Positions 55,261-64,000 are shown, numbered from the stretch's first letter. The stretch: DNA of 64,000 nt from Achromobacter sp. Root83 (GCF_001428845.1 NZ_LMIU01000022.1:681030-745029); one strand, 5' to 3'. Notes: generated by a model not told the origin, from the letters alone. Numbers and translations are program-made.

Positions 55261-55574
55261 GCGAACACTCCTTACGTATGGACCGTGGGGGGACCGTACA
55301 GAAGTGCTCGGGATACCAGAGGTGCGCGCGGAGGCGCGAAAGCGCCGCCAGAAGGCCGCTGTTCCGTCGCCCATCTGACGGAACAGCATGCTCCGGTCAG
55401 ATGAGCGGCTGTTTTTTGGATTTCAGGCCGGCGGCAGCCAGCACCACGCACAGGGCGCGGTTGCGGGAAGCGGACGGGATGGCCTGAGAAATCATGAATG
55501 AGATGGGCGCGTCGAGCAGCGGATGCAGAAATCTACCGGGCGTCCGCTGCCCTGTCAACGGTGGCGCGGGCGGA
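55261..55574. other. 314-base gap between the dapA-like gene and the GAF gene
   Basis: Apart from the inverted repeats, this gap has a possible 32-codon minus-strand frame at 55397-55495 starting ATGATTTCTCAGGCC and ending KSKKQPLI. Its middle is hydrophobic (ALCVVLAAAGL), so it may be a leader peptide, but I cannot support it further. No other gene is visible. Confidence 0.4.
55333..55387. promoter_or_regulatory. Two inverted repeats upstream of the dapA-like gene
   Basis: A perfect 11-base inverted repeat pairs GCTGTTCCGTC (55358-55368) with GACGGAACAGC (55377-55387) around eight bases. A smaller one, GGCGC-GAAA-GCGCC, is at 55333-55346. They lie 73-127 bases before the dapA-like start (minus strand) and could be an operator, attenuator or terminator for the reverse-strand gene upstream. 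No T run follows. Confidence 0.5.
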
Positions 55575-56060
55575 TCAGCCCAGGGTGGCGAGGAACACCG
55601 CGCACAGGGCTTCCATGCCTTTGCGGTCGTCTTCGTCGAACCGGTCCGGCACGGGACTGTCCACATCCCATACGCCGATCAGCTCACCCCGATGCACCAG
55701 CGGCACGACGATTTCGGAACGCGAGGCGGCGTCGCAGGCGATATGGCCGGGAAACGCATGCACGTCCGGAACCAATTGCGTCTGGCGCTGGCTGGCGGCG
55801 GCCCCGCACACACCGCGGTTCAGCGGAATGCGCACGCACGCGGGCTTGCCCTGGAAGGGGCCCAGCACCAGCTCGTTGCCGTCGAACAGATAGAAGCCCG
55901 CCCAGTTCAGGTCGGGCAGCGCGTTGTAAGCCAGCGCGCTCAGGTTGGCGGCGTTGGCGATGCGGTCGGGCTCGCCTTCCAGCAGCGCCCGGGCCTGGAC
56001 GGCCAGTTCGGCATACAGGGCGGCCTTGGAGTCGGCGACGATCGGAGCGGCTTCGAACAT
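55575..56060 (-). CDS. msrC: Free methionine (R)-sulfoxide reductase, GAF domain (fRMsr)
   Basis: This enzyme reduces free methionine-R-sulfoxide in the cytoplasm. The 161-residue protein is a single GAF domain with LNWAGFYLFDG near the middle, CVRIPLNRGVCGAAA with two of the active-site Cys residues, and VPDVHAFPGHIACDAASRSE with the third. Both length and motifs match YebR/MsrC. It stands alone upstream of the dapA-like gene. Confidence 0.93.
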   Translation of the reverse strand: MFEAAPIVADSKAALYAELAVQARALLEGEPDRIANAANLSALAYNALPDLNWAGFYLFDGNELVLGPFQGKPACVRIPLNRGVCGAAASQRQTQLVPDVHAFPGHIACDAASRSEIVVPLVHRGELIGVWDVDSPVPDRFDEDDRKGMEALCAVFLATLG

Positions 56061-56207
56061 AGGGAAAATGTAACTGTACTGGCGGTTATCGATGCAGGTG
56101 ATTTTAGGGGCTTCGCACGTTAAAGGGGCCGGGCTGTTACCGTGTGGGACAATACTTTTTTGACGAACGCCTCACCCCTCCCACCCTTCTTGATCAAGAA
56201 GCAATCC

Positions 56208-57407
56208 ATGGACAAGCCTTTCGAACCTGCGTTTTCCTTCTCGGAACGCGCCCAGCAACTCACCAGCTCCGCCATCCGCGAGATCCTCAAGGTAACCGAG
56301 CGCCCCGAAGTCATTTCGTTCGCGGGCGGCCTGCCTGCGCCCGGCGGCTTCCCGGTAGAAGTGGTGCGTGCGGCATTCGACAAGGTATTGGCCACCAACG
56401 GCCGCGCGGCCCTGCAATACGGCCCGACCGAAGGCTACGCCCCGCTGCGCCAATGGGTTGCCGACGACCTCAACGCCGCCGGCGCCAATGTCGCCGCCGA
56501 CCAGATCCTGATCGTGTCGGGCTCGCAGCAGGCGCTGGACCTGCTGGGCAAGGTGCTGATCGACAAGGACAGCAAGGTGCTCGTCGAAGACCCCAGCTAC
56601 CTGGGCGCGCTGCAATCGTTCAGCCTGTACCAGCCCAAGTTCGTGCCGGTGCCCACCGATGAAGGCGGCCTGATCCCCGAAGCCATCACCCCCGAACTGG
56701 CCGATGGCGCGCGCTTCCTGTACGCCCTGCCCAACTTCCAGAATCCCACGGGCCGCACGCTCAACCTGGAGCGCCGCATCGCGCTGGTCAAGCGCGCCGC
56801 GGAACTGAACCTGACCATCATCGAAGACGATCCCTACGGCGAACTGCGCTACGCGGGCGAGCCGCAGCCGGGTCTGATCGCGCTGGCCGCCGAATACGGC
56901 GCCAATGTCGTGCGCCTGGGCACGTTTTCGAAGGTGCTGGCCCCCGGCCTGCGCCTGGGCTACATCGCCGGCGGGCGCGCCCTCATCAACAAGCTGGTCC
57001 AGGCCAAGCAGGCCACCGACCTGCACACGCCCACGCTGACCCAGATGGCCGTGTACGAAATCGTCAAGGACGGTTTCCTGGCGGAGCACCTGCCCAACGT
57101 GCGCGAGATCTACCGCGCGCAGGGTAGCTGCATGCTGGAAGCGATCACGCGGGAATTCCCGGCCACGGTCACTTGGACCAAGCCGGAAGGCGGCATGTTC
57201 ATCTGGCTGACCTTGCCCGAGCACATCGACAGCACCAAGCTGCTGGAAAAGGCCATCGCGCAGAACGTGGCCTTCGTGCCTGGCGCCCCCTTCTACAGCG
57301 GCGCCGGCAAGAAAAATACACTGCGCCTCAGCTTCGCCACCGTGCCGGAAGACAAGATCCGCACCGGTATCGCCATCTTGGGCAAGTTGCTCAAGGCCGA
57401 AGGGTAA
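56208..57407 (+). CDS. PLP-dependent class I/II aminotransferase (LysN/ARO8-like)
   Basis: The 399-residue protein belongs to the MocR-less aminotransferase I group that includes 2-aminoadipate transaminases. FAGGLPAPGGFPVEVVRAAF at the start, YALPNFQNPTGRT, EDDPYGELRY and LGTFSKVLAPGLRLGYIAGG with the PLP Lys are clear. The amino acid substrate is uncertain (2-aminoadipate, aromatic or branched). ATG 56208 was chosen over an in-frame ATG 66 bases earlier. It does not share a transcript with ubiA, which follows a strong terminator. Confidence 0.88.
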   Translation: MDKPFEPAFSFSERAQQLTSSAIREILKVTERPEVISFAGGLPAPGGFPVEVVRAAFDKVLATNGRAALQYGPTEGYAPLRQWVADDLNAAGANVAADQILIVSGSQQALDLLGKVLIDKDSKVLVEDPSYLGALQSFSLYQPKFVPVPTDEGGLIPEAITPELADGARFLYALPNFQNPTGRTLNLERRIALVKRAAELNLTIIEDDPYGELRYAGEPQPGLIALAAEYGANVVRLGTFSKVLAPGLRLGYIAGGRALINKLVQAKQATDLHTPTLTQMAVYEIVKDGFLAEHLPNVREIYRAQGSCMLEAITREFPATVTWTKPEGGMFIWLTLPEHIDSTKLLEKAIAQNVAFVPGAPFYSGAGKKNTLRLSFATVPEDKIRTGIAILGKLLKAEG

Positions 57408-57489
57408 GCCCGCCCCCGCAGCGCCTGCGGCGCCCCGGTGGCGGCCTATCGGACGGTGGCCCCGGATGCGCAGTGGCGTGTTCAAGTAG

Positions 57490-57520
57490 CGGCCGGGCGC
57501 GATGCCCGGCCGTTGTTTTA
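57490..57520 (+). terminator. Intrinsic terminator after the aminotransferase gene
   Basis: CGGCCGGGC pairs perfectly with GCCCGGCCG around GCGAT, and TTGTTTTA follows at once. This is a textbook Rho-independent terminator, 83 bases after the aminotransferase stop and 37 bases before ubiA. Confidence 0.9.
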
Positions 57521-57556
57521 TGCTGTCGGCTTTCCTGAACATTTTCGACCGTCACA

Positions 57557-58483
57557 GTGAACGCCTCGCAACAACCTCCCGTCGACCTCAGCGACATCGT
57601 CTTCACCGACTGGGTCGAGCGCTGGCTTCCCAAATCCTGGAGGCCCTACGCCCGCCTGTGCCGGCTGGATCGCCCCATCGGCACCTGGCTGACCTTGCTG
57701 CCGGCCATCGCCGCGCTGGTCCAGACCGCGGGCGGCCTGCCCGACATCCAACGGCTGATCGTGTTTTCGCTGGGCGCGCTGCTGATGCGCGGCATCGGCT
57801 GCACAGTCAACGACATGTGCGACCGCGACTTCGACAAGCACGTCGAACGCACCCGCTTCCGTCCTCTGACCAGCGGCCAGCTTTCGATGAAGAACGCCGT
57901 GTGGTTCCTGATCGGCCAGTTGCTCGTCTGCGGATCGCTGCTGTTCTTCCTGAATGAAATGAGCCGCTGGCTGGCGCTCGCCGTGCTGCCCTTTGTCTTC
58001 ATCTACCCGCTGTGCAAGCGCGTCACCTACTGGCCGCAAGTGGTACTGGGCATCTGCTTCAACTGGGGCATGCTCATGGCCTGGTCCGACACCCAGAATC
58101 ATGTGCCCTTGGCCGCCATCGCCATGTGGCTGGGCGCCGTGCTCTGGCAGGTGGGCTACGACAGCATCTACGCCTACGTGGACGTGCGCGACGACCGCAG
58201 CCTCGGGCTGCATTCCACCGCCATGCGTTTCGGCGACCGCGGCAAACTCTGGATCGGCGGCTTCTATATCGGCACCGTCCTGCTGTGGGCCTGGGGCGGC
58301 CATGCGATGGGCCTTTCGTGGGCCTATCAGGTGGGCATCGCCGCCGTCGCGGTGCATCTGGCATGGCAGCTCAAGGTATTCGACATCCAGCGGCCCGACC
58401 GCAACTTCATGCTGTTTCGCGCCAACCTGTGGCTGGGCGCCCTGCTGGTCGCCGCGGCGCTGGCCGGCACGCTGATTCGTTGA
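57557..58483 (+). CDS. ubiA: 4-hydroxybenzoate polyprenyltransferase
   Basis: UbiA prenylates 4-hydroxybenzoate in ubiquinone synthesis. The 308-residue polytopic membrane protein has NDMCDRDFDKHVERTRFRPL (the DxxxD motif) and YDSIYAYVDVRDDRSLGLHS (the second Asp-rich motif), both canonical. The start is GTG at 57557, giving MNASQQPPVDLSDIVF before RPYARLCRLDRPIGTW. It follows the terminator and stands alone. Confidence 0.94.
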   Translation: MNASQQPPVDLSDIVFTDWVERWLPKSWRPYARLCRLDRPIGTWLTLLPAIAALVQTAGGLPDIQRLIVFSLGALLMRGIGCTVNDMCDRDFDKHVERTRFRPLTSGQLSMKNAVWFLIGQLLVCGSLLFFLNEMSRWLALAVLPFVFIYPLCKRVTYWPQVVLGICFNWGMLMAWSDTQNHVPLAAIAMWLGAVLWQVGYDSIYAYVDVRDDRSLGLHSTAMRFGDRGKLWIGGFYIGTVLLWAWGGHAMGLSWAYQVGIAAVAVHLAWQLKVFDIQRPDRNFMLFRANLWLGALLVAAALAGTLIR

Positions 58484-58575
58484 GATGCCGATTACCCTGC
58501 ATTAGCAAGGCGCATTGCGGGCGACGCCGGCTCGGGCCATCATGTGCTTCCCGCCACTTGCTCCGGAGACGCCGC

Positions 58576-58980
58576 ATGCCCTTGTTGATCAAATCCCTGA
58601 CCGCCGCTGCCGCCGCGTGCGCGTTGCTCGGCGTGTTGCCGGCGCAGGCCGCGACCGACTGCTCCGCGCAACGCGGCTGCGCCGCCAAGTTCTGCCAGAT
58701 CGAAAACGACATCGCCGCAGCCCAGGCGCAGAACAACTCCCGCCGCGAGGCCGGCCTGCGCAAAGCGCTTGCTGAGGCAAAGGCGAATTGCACCGACGGC
58801 CGCCTGCAGTCCCAACGGGAAGCCGACGTGCGGGAAAAGCAATCCAAGGTGTCCGAGCGCCAGCAGGAACTGAAGGAAGCCCGCGCCAAGGGCAAACAGG
58901 ACAAGATCGACAAGGCGCAACGCAAGCTGGACGAAGCCCAGGCGGAGTACGACGCGTCGCTGCTTGATCTGAACCGCTAG
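58576..58980 (+). CDS. DUF1090 periplasmic protein (YqjC-like)
   Basis: The 134-residue protein has a signal peptide (KSLTAAAAACALLGVLPAQA, cleavage near 26), conserved Cys residues (DCSAQRGCAAKFCQIE) and a long charged coiled coil (READVREKQSKVSERQQELK). Function is unknown. ATG 58576 is 92 bases after ubiA. Confidence 0.85.
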   Translation: MPLLIKSLTAAAAACALLGVLPAQAATDCSAQRGCAAKFCQIENDIAAAQAQNNSRREAGLRKALAEAKANCTDGRLQSQREADVREKQSKVSERQQELKEARAKGKQDKIDKAQRKLDEAQAEYDASLLDLNR

Positions 58981-59338
58981 CCGTTTCCCGCCCCGGCCCG
59001 AGCCCTCTCGCTCGGACTGCCGGCGTGTCGCGATCCCTTCCCCATCAGCCAGCCCCGCGGGGCTGCGCATCTCCGCCCCCTCCCCGTCAGCCCAAGCTTG
59101 GCCTGTCCGCCAAACCGCTATCTATTGCGTCATCAAATAGAAATATCACCATCCATGGTGCCATTTGGCGAAACGAATAGGGATTAGCGTAGATTTTGGA
59201 AAGATGTTTTCAGAGAATCAGGGTTTATCCCTGGTTTGTTTAAGCACAGAATGCATCTCATCGGGACACAGCAAGCGAACCCCCCGCAATGACGCCAGAG
59301 GTTCGGCTCCCAAGCTCACAAGACACCGGAGGTCTGCC
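58981..59338. other. 358-base gap before the DUF4148 gene
   Basis: No gene is convincing here. A plus-strand frame runs through the second half into the DUF4148 gene but is AT-richer and not family-like. The stretch likely holds the DUF4148 promoter and 5' leader; I cannot place a confident -35/-10 pair. Confidence 0.5.
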
Positions 59339-59731
59339 ATGAAAACCCTTGCTACCGCTTTGATGCTGTCCATGTCCGTTCTGGCTGCCGGCGCTCAAGC
59401 CGCCGAAGCCGACCAAGGCCCGACGCGCGCGCAGGTTCAAGCCGAACTGCAGCAAGCCAAGGCCTCGGGCCAATACACGTTCGGTGAAGAAGGCTACCCC
59501 GCCGCCATCGCCCAGACGTCCAGCCTGACGTCGCAACAAGTGCAGGCTGAACTGGCCCAGGCCAAGAACGCCGGCGAAGTCACCTTCGGCAATCTGGACT
59601 ACCCGCCCGTCGCCGCCGCCGAAACCGCCACCTCGCTGACTCGCGCCCAGGTCCAGTCCCAACTGGCGCAAGCCAAGGCAGAAGGTCTCGTGACCTTCGG
59701 CAACATGGACTATCCCCCCATGGGTAGCTGA
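59339..59731 (+). CDS. DUF4148 secreted protein with three tandem repeats
   Basis: The 130-residue protein has a signal peptide cleaved near AGAQA-AEADQ (about residue 22). The mature part is three copies of one motif: TRAQVQAELQQAKASGQYTF, TSQQVQAELAQAKNAGEVTF and TRAQVQSQLAQAKAEGLVTF, each followed by an acidic-aromatic -YP segment (EEGYP, NLDYPP, NMDYPP). DUF4148 proteins are abundant in Burkholderiales, usually with one copy; three copies are unusual. The ATG at 59339 begins after a purine-rich AGACACCGGAGG leader. Confidence 0.88.
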   Translation: MKTLATALMLSMSVLAAGAQAAEADQGPTRAQVQAELQQAKASGQYTFGEEGYPAAIAQTSSLTSQQVQAELAQAKNAGEVTFGNLDYPPVAAAETATSLTRAQVQSQLAQAKAEGLVTFGNMDYPPMGS

Positions 59732-59766
59732 TCCCCCGGGCCGCACAGGCCGATCAGCCCCATCGC

Positions 59767-59803
59767 AAAGCCCTTCGGCCACAAGCCGAGGGGCTTTGTT
59801 TTT
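59767..59803 (+). terminator. Intrinsic terminator after the DUF4148 gene
   Basis: AAAGCCCTTCGGC pairs with GCCGAGGGGCTTT (one G-T pair) around CACAA, and GTTTTT follows. It lies 35 bases after the stop codon. The T-rich tail is clear on the plus strand. Confidence 0.9.
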
Positions 59804-59936
59804 GACATTTCGACATCTAATTAAGTCATAACGACGTTAACTTCAGCCGTTACGACAATTTCAGATCTACAAATCGACAGCGCTCCCGCATAGGATGAGG
59901 CCACTCCCCCTCCCTCTCATATGCAGGAGCAGCACC

Positions 59937-61061
59937 ATGTCCACGAGCACCAAGACCATCGTTCTGCTGGGCGCCGGAAAAATCGGCTTCGCCATCGCGT
60001 TGATGCTGGAACGCAGCGGCGATTACTCCGTGCTGGTTGCCGACCAGGATGCCGGCCGCCTGGCCGTTCTGGCCGGCCTGGGATGCGAGACGCGCCAGAT
60101 CAGTGACGACGCATCCGTGGCGCGCTGCATCGAAGGCGCCTATGCCGTGGTCAACGCGCTGCCGTTCCATCGCGCCACCGCGGTCGCGGGCTTGTGCGCG
60201 AAAGCGGGCGTGCATTATTTCGACCTGACCGAGGACGTGGCCAGCACCCATGCCATCCAGGCGCTGGCTGCGGATGCCTCCAGCGTGCTGATGCCGCAGT
60301 GCGGTCTGGCGCCCGGCTTCATCGGCATCGTCGGCAATGCGCTCGCGGGCCGCTTCGACACCCTGCTGGATTTGCGCATGCGCGTGGGCGCCCTGCCGCG
60401 TTATCCGTCCAACAGCCTGCGCTACAACCTGACCTGGAGCACCGAGGGGCTGATCAACGAATACTGCAACCCCTGCGAAGCCATCGTCGACGGGCAGCTC
60501 ACCAGCGTGCCCGCGCTTGAAGGCTATGAAACGTTCGCGCTGGACGGCGTGGAGTACGAGGCCTTCAATACCTCGGGCGGGCTGGGCACGCTGCCCGCCA
60601 CCCTGCTCGGCCGCGCGCGCAATGTCGACTACAAATCGGTGCGCTATCCCGGCCATTGCAACATCATGAAGCTGCTGCTCAACGACCTGCGCCTGCGCGA
60701 CCGCCGCGACCTGCTCAAAGACATTTTCGAATCGGCCATCCCCACCACCGAACAGGACGTGATCGTCATTCAGGCCTCGGCATCGGGCTACCGTCACGGC
60801 CGCCTGGAAGAAGAGTCCTATCCGATCCGCGTCTTCGGCGCCGAGGTCGATGGCCACCGCCTGAGCGCCATCCAGTTATCCACCGCCGCGGGCATCTGCG
60901 CCGCGCTGGACCTGGTGGCGCAGGGCGCTTTGCCGCAGCGGGGTTTCGTGGGCCAGGAGGCCATCGGCCTGGACGCCCTGCTCAACAACCGCTTCGGCCG
61001 GATCTATGCCGGCAAGCCGCTGGCGCTTGCGCTTGCAGGCGGCGCCATGGCGGACCGCTAG
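59937..61061 (+). CDS. Saccharopine dehydrogenase-family protein
   Basis: The 374-residue NAD(P)-dependent enzyme has an N-terminal Rossmann site (IVLLGAGKIGFAIALML), VVNALPFHRATAV and MPQCGLAPGFIGIVGNALAG in the middle, and a long C-terminal catalytic domain. This family includes saccharopine, homospermidine and carboxynorspermidine dehydrogenase relatives; the exact substrate is unknown. The frame is open for 14 codons before ATG 59937. Confidence 0.85.
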   Translation: MSTSTKTIVLLGAGKIGFAIALMLERSGDYSVLVADQDAGRLAVLAGLGCETRQISDDASVARCIEGAYAVVNALPFHRATAVAGLCAKAGVHYFDLTEDVASTHAIQALAADASSVLMPQCGLAPGFIGIVGNALAGRFDTLLDLRMRVGALPRYPSNSLRYNLTWSTEGLINEYCNPCEAIVDGQLTSVPALEGYETFALDGVEYEAFNTSGGLGTLPATLLGRARNVDYKSVRYPGHCNIMKLLLNDLRLRDRRDLLKDIFESAIPTTEQDVIVIQASASGYRHGRLEEESYPIRVFGAEVDGHRLSAIQLSTAAGICAALDLVAQGALPQRGFVGQEAIGLDALLNNRFGRIYAGKPLALALAGGAMADR

Positions 61062-61090
61062 GCCAGCCGCCGCGCCCGCTGCGCGCCGCG

Positions 61091-61855
61091 CTACGTCCAG
61101 CCTTCCAGGCGCAGCGTTGCGCGCACCAGGCGCTGTTCTTCCTGTTCGATATCCGACAGGCTCTGGCGCACACTGTCCACATGATCGGCCGCGGCCTTGC
61201 GCGCCTGCTCGGGCTGGCGCCCGATGACCGCGTTGTACAGGCGCGTGTGCTGCCGGTCGATCTGCCGCTTTTCCGGCTGGCGGTGATACAGGTTGTTCAC
61301 GCAGGCAAAGACGGATCCCAGCAGCAGGTCCGTCAGCGATTGCAGCGTATGCACCAGCACGGGATTGTGCGAGGCCTCGCAGATCGCCAGATGGAAGGCG
61401 TGGTCCAGATGCGCGTGCGTCGCCGTGTCGGTGGCCGCGCCCTGCGCGGCCACCATCTCGTCATAACGGCGCCGGATCATGATGAAGTCCGCCTCCGTGC
61501 CACGAATGGCCGCCAGCCGGGCCGACTCGGCCTCCAGCAACGACCGCACTTCCAGCAGGTCGTACAGCGTTCGCGGCTGCGAATTGAACAGATGCATCAA
61601 CGGGCCCGCATCCACCTTCGAGATATGCGCTACATAAGACCCCTTGCCCTGCGCGGTATGGATGATTTCCCGTGCCCGCAAGAGCTTCAGGCCTTCGCGC
61701 AGCGCCGTGCGAGACACGCCCAGTTTTTCAGTCAGGCGCCGCTCGGACGGCAGGGCCTGCCCGGCCTTGAGCACGCCGTCCAAGATCAGGCGTTCGATCC
61801 GCTCGGCCACTTCGTCCGCCACCTGACGGGGTTTTTCTTCTGTTTCCGCGTACAT
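61091..61855 (-). CDS. glcC: FadR/GntR-family regulator, GlcC-like
   Basis: The 254-residue protein has an N-terminal winged helix-turn-helix (LPSERRLTEKLGVSRTALRE) and an all-helical FCD domain with the metal-binding pattern HAHLDHAFHLAICEAS, DHVDSVR. It is divergent from malate synthase G, so a glycolate/glyoxylate sensor (GlcC) is likely. Two matching TGGT-N3-ACCA operators lie in the shared gap. The symbol is inferred from context. Confidence 0.85.
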   Translation of the reverse strand: MYAETEEKPRQVADEVAERIERLILDGVLKAGQALPSERRLTEKLGVSRTALREGLKLLRAREIIHTAQGKGSYVAHISKVDAGPLMHLFNSQPRTLYDLLEVRSLLEAESARLAAIRGTEADFIMIRRRYDEMVAAQGAATDTATHAHLDHAFHLAICEASHNPVLVHTLQSLTDLLLGSVFACVNNLYHRQPEKRQIDRQHTRLYNAVIGRQPEQARKAAADHVDSVRQSLSDIEQEEQRLVRATLRLEGWT

Positions 61856-61871
61856 GCGTTCTCCGGGTCAG

Positions 61872-61882
61872 TGGTATGACCA
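61872..61882. promoter_or_regulatory. FadR-family operator 1 (TGGTATGACCA)
   Basis: A perfect TGGT-N3-ACCA palindrome, the classic site of GntR/FadR-family regulators such as GlcC, LldR and PdhR, lies 17 bases before the regulator start, where it could autoregulate that gene. It is identical to the second site. Confidence 0.85.
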
Positions 61883-61979
61883 AGTGCCGATGCGATTCCG
61901 GCGGACTGGCCTTGCCTCTGTAAGCTGATGATATAAAAACATAAAAATTCATGTTCTGCCCGGCATTGCGCGAACAAAC

Positions 61980-61990
61980 TGGTATGACCA
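61980..61990. promoter_or_regulatory. FadR-family operator 2 (TGGTATGACCA)
   Basis: A second identical TGGTATGACCA palindrome lies 104 bases before the glcB start and 108 bases (centre to centre) from operator 1, a spacing near ten helical turns that would allow a DNA loop. It likely sets glcB expression. Confidence 0.85.
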
Positions 61991-62093
61991 GCCGGTTTTG
62001 ATATGGACATTGCGGCATGCGCGAACGATGATGTCAGGACAGATTCGCCCGGCGCCCGGCGTCGGCCAGCCCTACTTACCGCTAGAGACCCGC

Positions 62094-64000
62094 ATGACTC
62101 AACGCATCCAGCACCACGGCCTGCAAGTGGCGGCCAATCTCAACCAATTCATCGAGCAGGAAGCGCTACCCGGCACCAACCTTGACGCCGACAGCTTCTG
62201 GCAGGGTTTTGCGGCCCTGGTCAACGATCTGGCGCCCAAGAACCGCGCACTGCTGGCCGAACGAGACCGCCTGCAAGCCGAACTCGACGCCTGGCACCGC
62301 GCCAATCCCGGCCCCATCGCCGATCCGGCCGCCTACCGCAAGTTCCTGGAAGGCATCGGCTACCTGCTGCCGCAGCCAGCCGCCGTGCGCGCCACTACCG
62401 ACAACGTGGACACCGAGATCTCCCAGCAAGCCGGCCCCCAGCTCGTGGTGCCGATGTCCAACCCGCGCTACGCCCTGAATGCCGCCAATGCGCGCTGGGG
62501 CAGCCTGTACGACGCGCTCTACGGCACCGACGCCATCCCCGCCACGCCGGGCGACACCGGCACGGGCTACAACCCGGATCGCGGCGCCGCCGTCATCGCA
62601 CGCGCTCGGGCTTTTCTCGATACCGCCGCCCCGCTGGCGCAGGGTTCCCATGCCGATGTCCGCGGCTACACCGTCGAAGACGGGCAACTGCGCATCGCGC
62701 TGGCCAACGGCGTCACCAGCCTGAAGTTTGGCTCGCAGTTCACTGGCTACCAGGGCGACGCCGCCGCCCCCACGGCGATCCTGCTGAAGAACAACGGCCT
62801 GCACTTTGAAATCCAGATCGATCGCGCCAGCGCCATCGGCGCCACCGACGCCGCCGGCGTCAAGGATGTGGTGGTCGAAGCCGCGCTGACCACCATCATG
62901 GACTGCGAGGACTCCGTCGCCGCCGTCGATGCCGAAGACAAGGTTCTCATCTACCGCAACTGGCTGGGCCTGATGAAGGGCGACCTGACCGAAGAGGTCA
63001 CCAAGGGCGGCAAGACATTCACCCGCAGGCTCAACGCCGACCGCGAATACGCCCGTCCAGACGGCTCGCCGCTGAAGCTGCATGGCCGTTCGCTCATGTT
63101 CGTGCGAAATGTGGGCCACCTGATGACCAATCCGGCCATCCTGGACCGCGACGGCCGCGAAATCCCCGAAGGCATCCTGGACGCGGTCGTCACCAGCCTG
63201 GCCGCGCTGCAGGACCGCAGCGCGAAGCTCAATTCGCGCACGGGTTCCGTCTACATCGTGAAGCCCAAGATGCACGGGCCGGCTGAGGCGGCATTCGCCA
63301 GCGAACTCTTCGACCGCGTCGAAGACCTGCTCAAGGTGCCGCGCAACACCCTGAAAATGGGCATCATGGACGAAGAGCGCCGCACCAGCATCAACCTGAA
63401 GGCGTGCATCGAAGCGGCGGCCTCGCGCGTGGCCTTCATCAACACGGGCTTCCTGGACCGCACCGGCGATGAAATGCATTCCAGCATGGAAGCCGGTCCC
63501 ATGCTGCGCAAGGGCGACATGAAGTCCACCGCCTGGATCACCGCCTACGAGCGGAACAACGTGCTGGTCGGTCTGGACACGGGCCTGCGCGGCCGCGCCC
63601 AGATCGGCAAGGGCATGTGGGCCATGCCCGACCTGATGGCGGCGATGCTGGAACAGAAGATCGCGCACCCCAAGGCCGGCGCCAACACCGCCTGGGTCCC
63701 TTCGCCCACGGCCGCGACGCTGCACGCGCTCCACTACCATCAGGTCGACGTGCAGGCGGTCCAGCAAGAGCTCGAACGTACCAAGCTGGATGCCGTGCGG
63801 GACGACCTGCTGGGCGGCCTGCTGACCGTTCCGGTCGGCGATCCCTCCAAGTGGTCCGCGGCCGATATCCAGCAGGAACTGGACAACAACGTGCAGGGCA
63901 TCCTGGGTTATGTGGTGCGCTGGATCGACCAGGGCGTGGGCTGCTCCAAGGTGCCCGACATCCACGACGTGGGCCTGATGGAAGACCGTGCCACGCTGCG
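62094..64000 (+). CDS. glcB: Malate synthase G (partial at the window end)
   Basis: Malate synthase G condenses glyoxylate with acetyl-CoA. About 635 codons of roughly 720 are visible, from [20 protein letters not shown]; the 3' end lies outside the window. Diagnostic pieces are [60 protein letters not shown] (catalytic base region) and [20 protein letters not shown]. The frame has no in-window stop. It is divergent from the GlcC-like regulator and should be controlled by the two operators in the gap. Confidence 0.95.
   Translation, partial: MTQRIQHHGLQVAANLNQFIEQEALPGTNLDADSFWQGFAALVNDLAPKNRALLAERDRLQAELDAWHRANPGPIADPAAYRKFLEGIGYLLPQPAAVRATTDNVDTEISQQAGPQLVVPMSNPRYALNAANARWGSLYDALYGTDAIPATPGDTGTGYNPDRGAAVIARARAFLDTAAPLAQGSHADVRGYTVEDGQLRIALANGVTSLKFGSQFTGYQGDAAAPTAILLKNNGLHFEIQIDRASAIGATDAAGVKDVVVEAALTTIMDCEDSVAAVDAEDKVLIYRNWLGLMKGDLTEEVTKGGKTFTRRLNADREYARPDGSPLKLHGRSLMFVRNVGHLMTNPAILDRDGREIPEGILDAVVTSLAALQDRSAKLNSRTGSVYIVKPKMHGPAEAAFASELFDRVEDLLKVPRNTLKMGIMDEERRTSINLKACIEAAASRVAFINTGFLDRTGDEMHSSMEAGPMLRKGDMKSTAWITAYERNNVLVGLDTGLRGRAQIGKGMWAMPDLMAAMLEQKIAHPKAGANTAWVPSPTAATLHALHYHQVDVQAVQQELERTKLDAVRDDLLGGLLTVPVGDPSKWSAADIQQELDNNVQGILGYVVRWIDQGVGCSKVPDIHDVGLMEDRATL

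Noticed and set aside
62166..63965. 599-codon minus-strand frame opposite malate synthase G
   Set aside because: It is an antisense frame of glcB, rich in Gly, Val, Asp and His; the sense frame has clear malate synthase motifs.

Overview
The window is GC-rich, densely coded DNA that reads like a betaproteobacterium of the Alcaligenaceae (Bordetella/Achromobacter group). The signs are the birA-coaX junction (coaX is Baf in Bordetella), waaC-waaA next to a wlb-type LPS sugar locus, a DUF4148 protein, and DUF502/FmdB next to aspS. I cannot fix genus or species from sequence alone. No tRNA, rRNA, CRISPR, phage or intact insertion sequence was seen.

Region 1 (1-3385) is core: the end of birA, coaX, a small membrane protein, then waaC-waaA on the minus strand for the inner core of LPS. 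Region 2 (3667-27882) is a Wzx/Wzy-type O-antigen locus in three blocks. A Wzz-like protein and a Wzy/WaaL-like membrane protein lie on the plus strand. A seven-gene minus-strand operon (12793 to 5825) holds a hexapeptide acyltransferase, a GT4 glycosyltransferase, the Wzx flippase, an AAC(3)-like acetyltransferase, two deacetylase families (CE4-like and PIG-L) and an LpxD paralogue; it looks like a set for swapping N-acyl groups on O-unit sugars. A fourteen-gene plus-strand operon (13512 to 27882) runs wlbA-wlbB-wlbC (2,3-diamino uronic acid), a WbpG/HisH2/HisF2 amidotransferase set, fnlABC-wbuB (UDP-L-FucNAc and its transferase), and a WbjF/WbpV-like reductase, a WbpL/WecA-type initiating transferase, a PglD-like acetyltransferase and WbpM. 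The locus therefore predicts a short repeat of N-acetylated 6-deoxyhexosamines and an amidinated diamino uronic acid. UDP-GlcNAc dehydrogenase (WbpA) and the WlbD/WbpI 2-epimerase are not in the window.

Region 3 (28177-39856, minus strand) is an eleven-gene island: rmlB, a GT-C membrane glycosyltransferase, a DegT-type sugar aminotransferase, WbqC, an ATP-grasp enzyme, a metallophosphoesterase, a methyltransferase, a second GT-C protein, gtrB, gtrA and rmlA. It has rmlA and rmlB but no rmlC or rmlD. I read it as a possible lipid-linked amino-sugar decoration pathway that combines Gtr and Arn logic; this is inference.

Region 4 (40026-64000) is mostly housekeeping and accessory genes: CoxG-like, MFS and DMT transporters; clsB-ybhP; aspS, DUF502 and FmdB; a Na+/H+ antiporter-like protein; a dapA-family gene; fRMsr; an aminotransferase; ubiA; small secreted proteins; a saccharopine dehydrogenase-like enzyme; and a FadR-type regulator divergent from malate synthase G, with two identical TGGT-N3-ACCA operators between them. 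Inside it lies a four-gene minus-strand lipid operon (54244 to 49729): a fatty acid hydroxylase-type protein, a desaturase, a ketoacyl synthase III fused to a haem-oxygenase-like domain, and an unknown protein. That operon and the region 3 island are the best candidates for undescribed systems.
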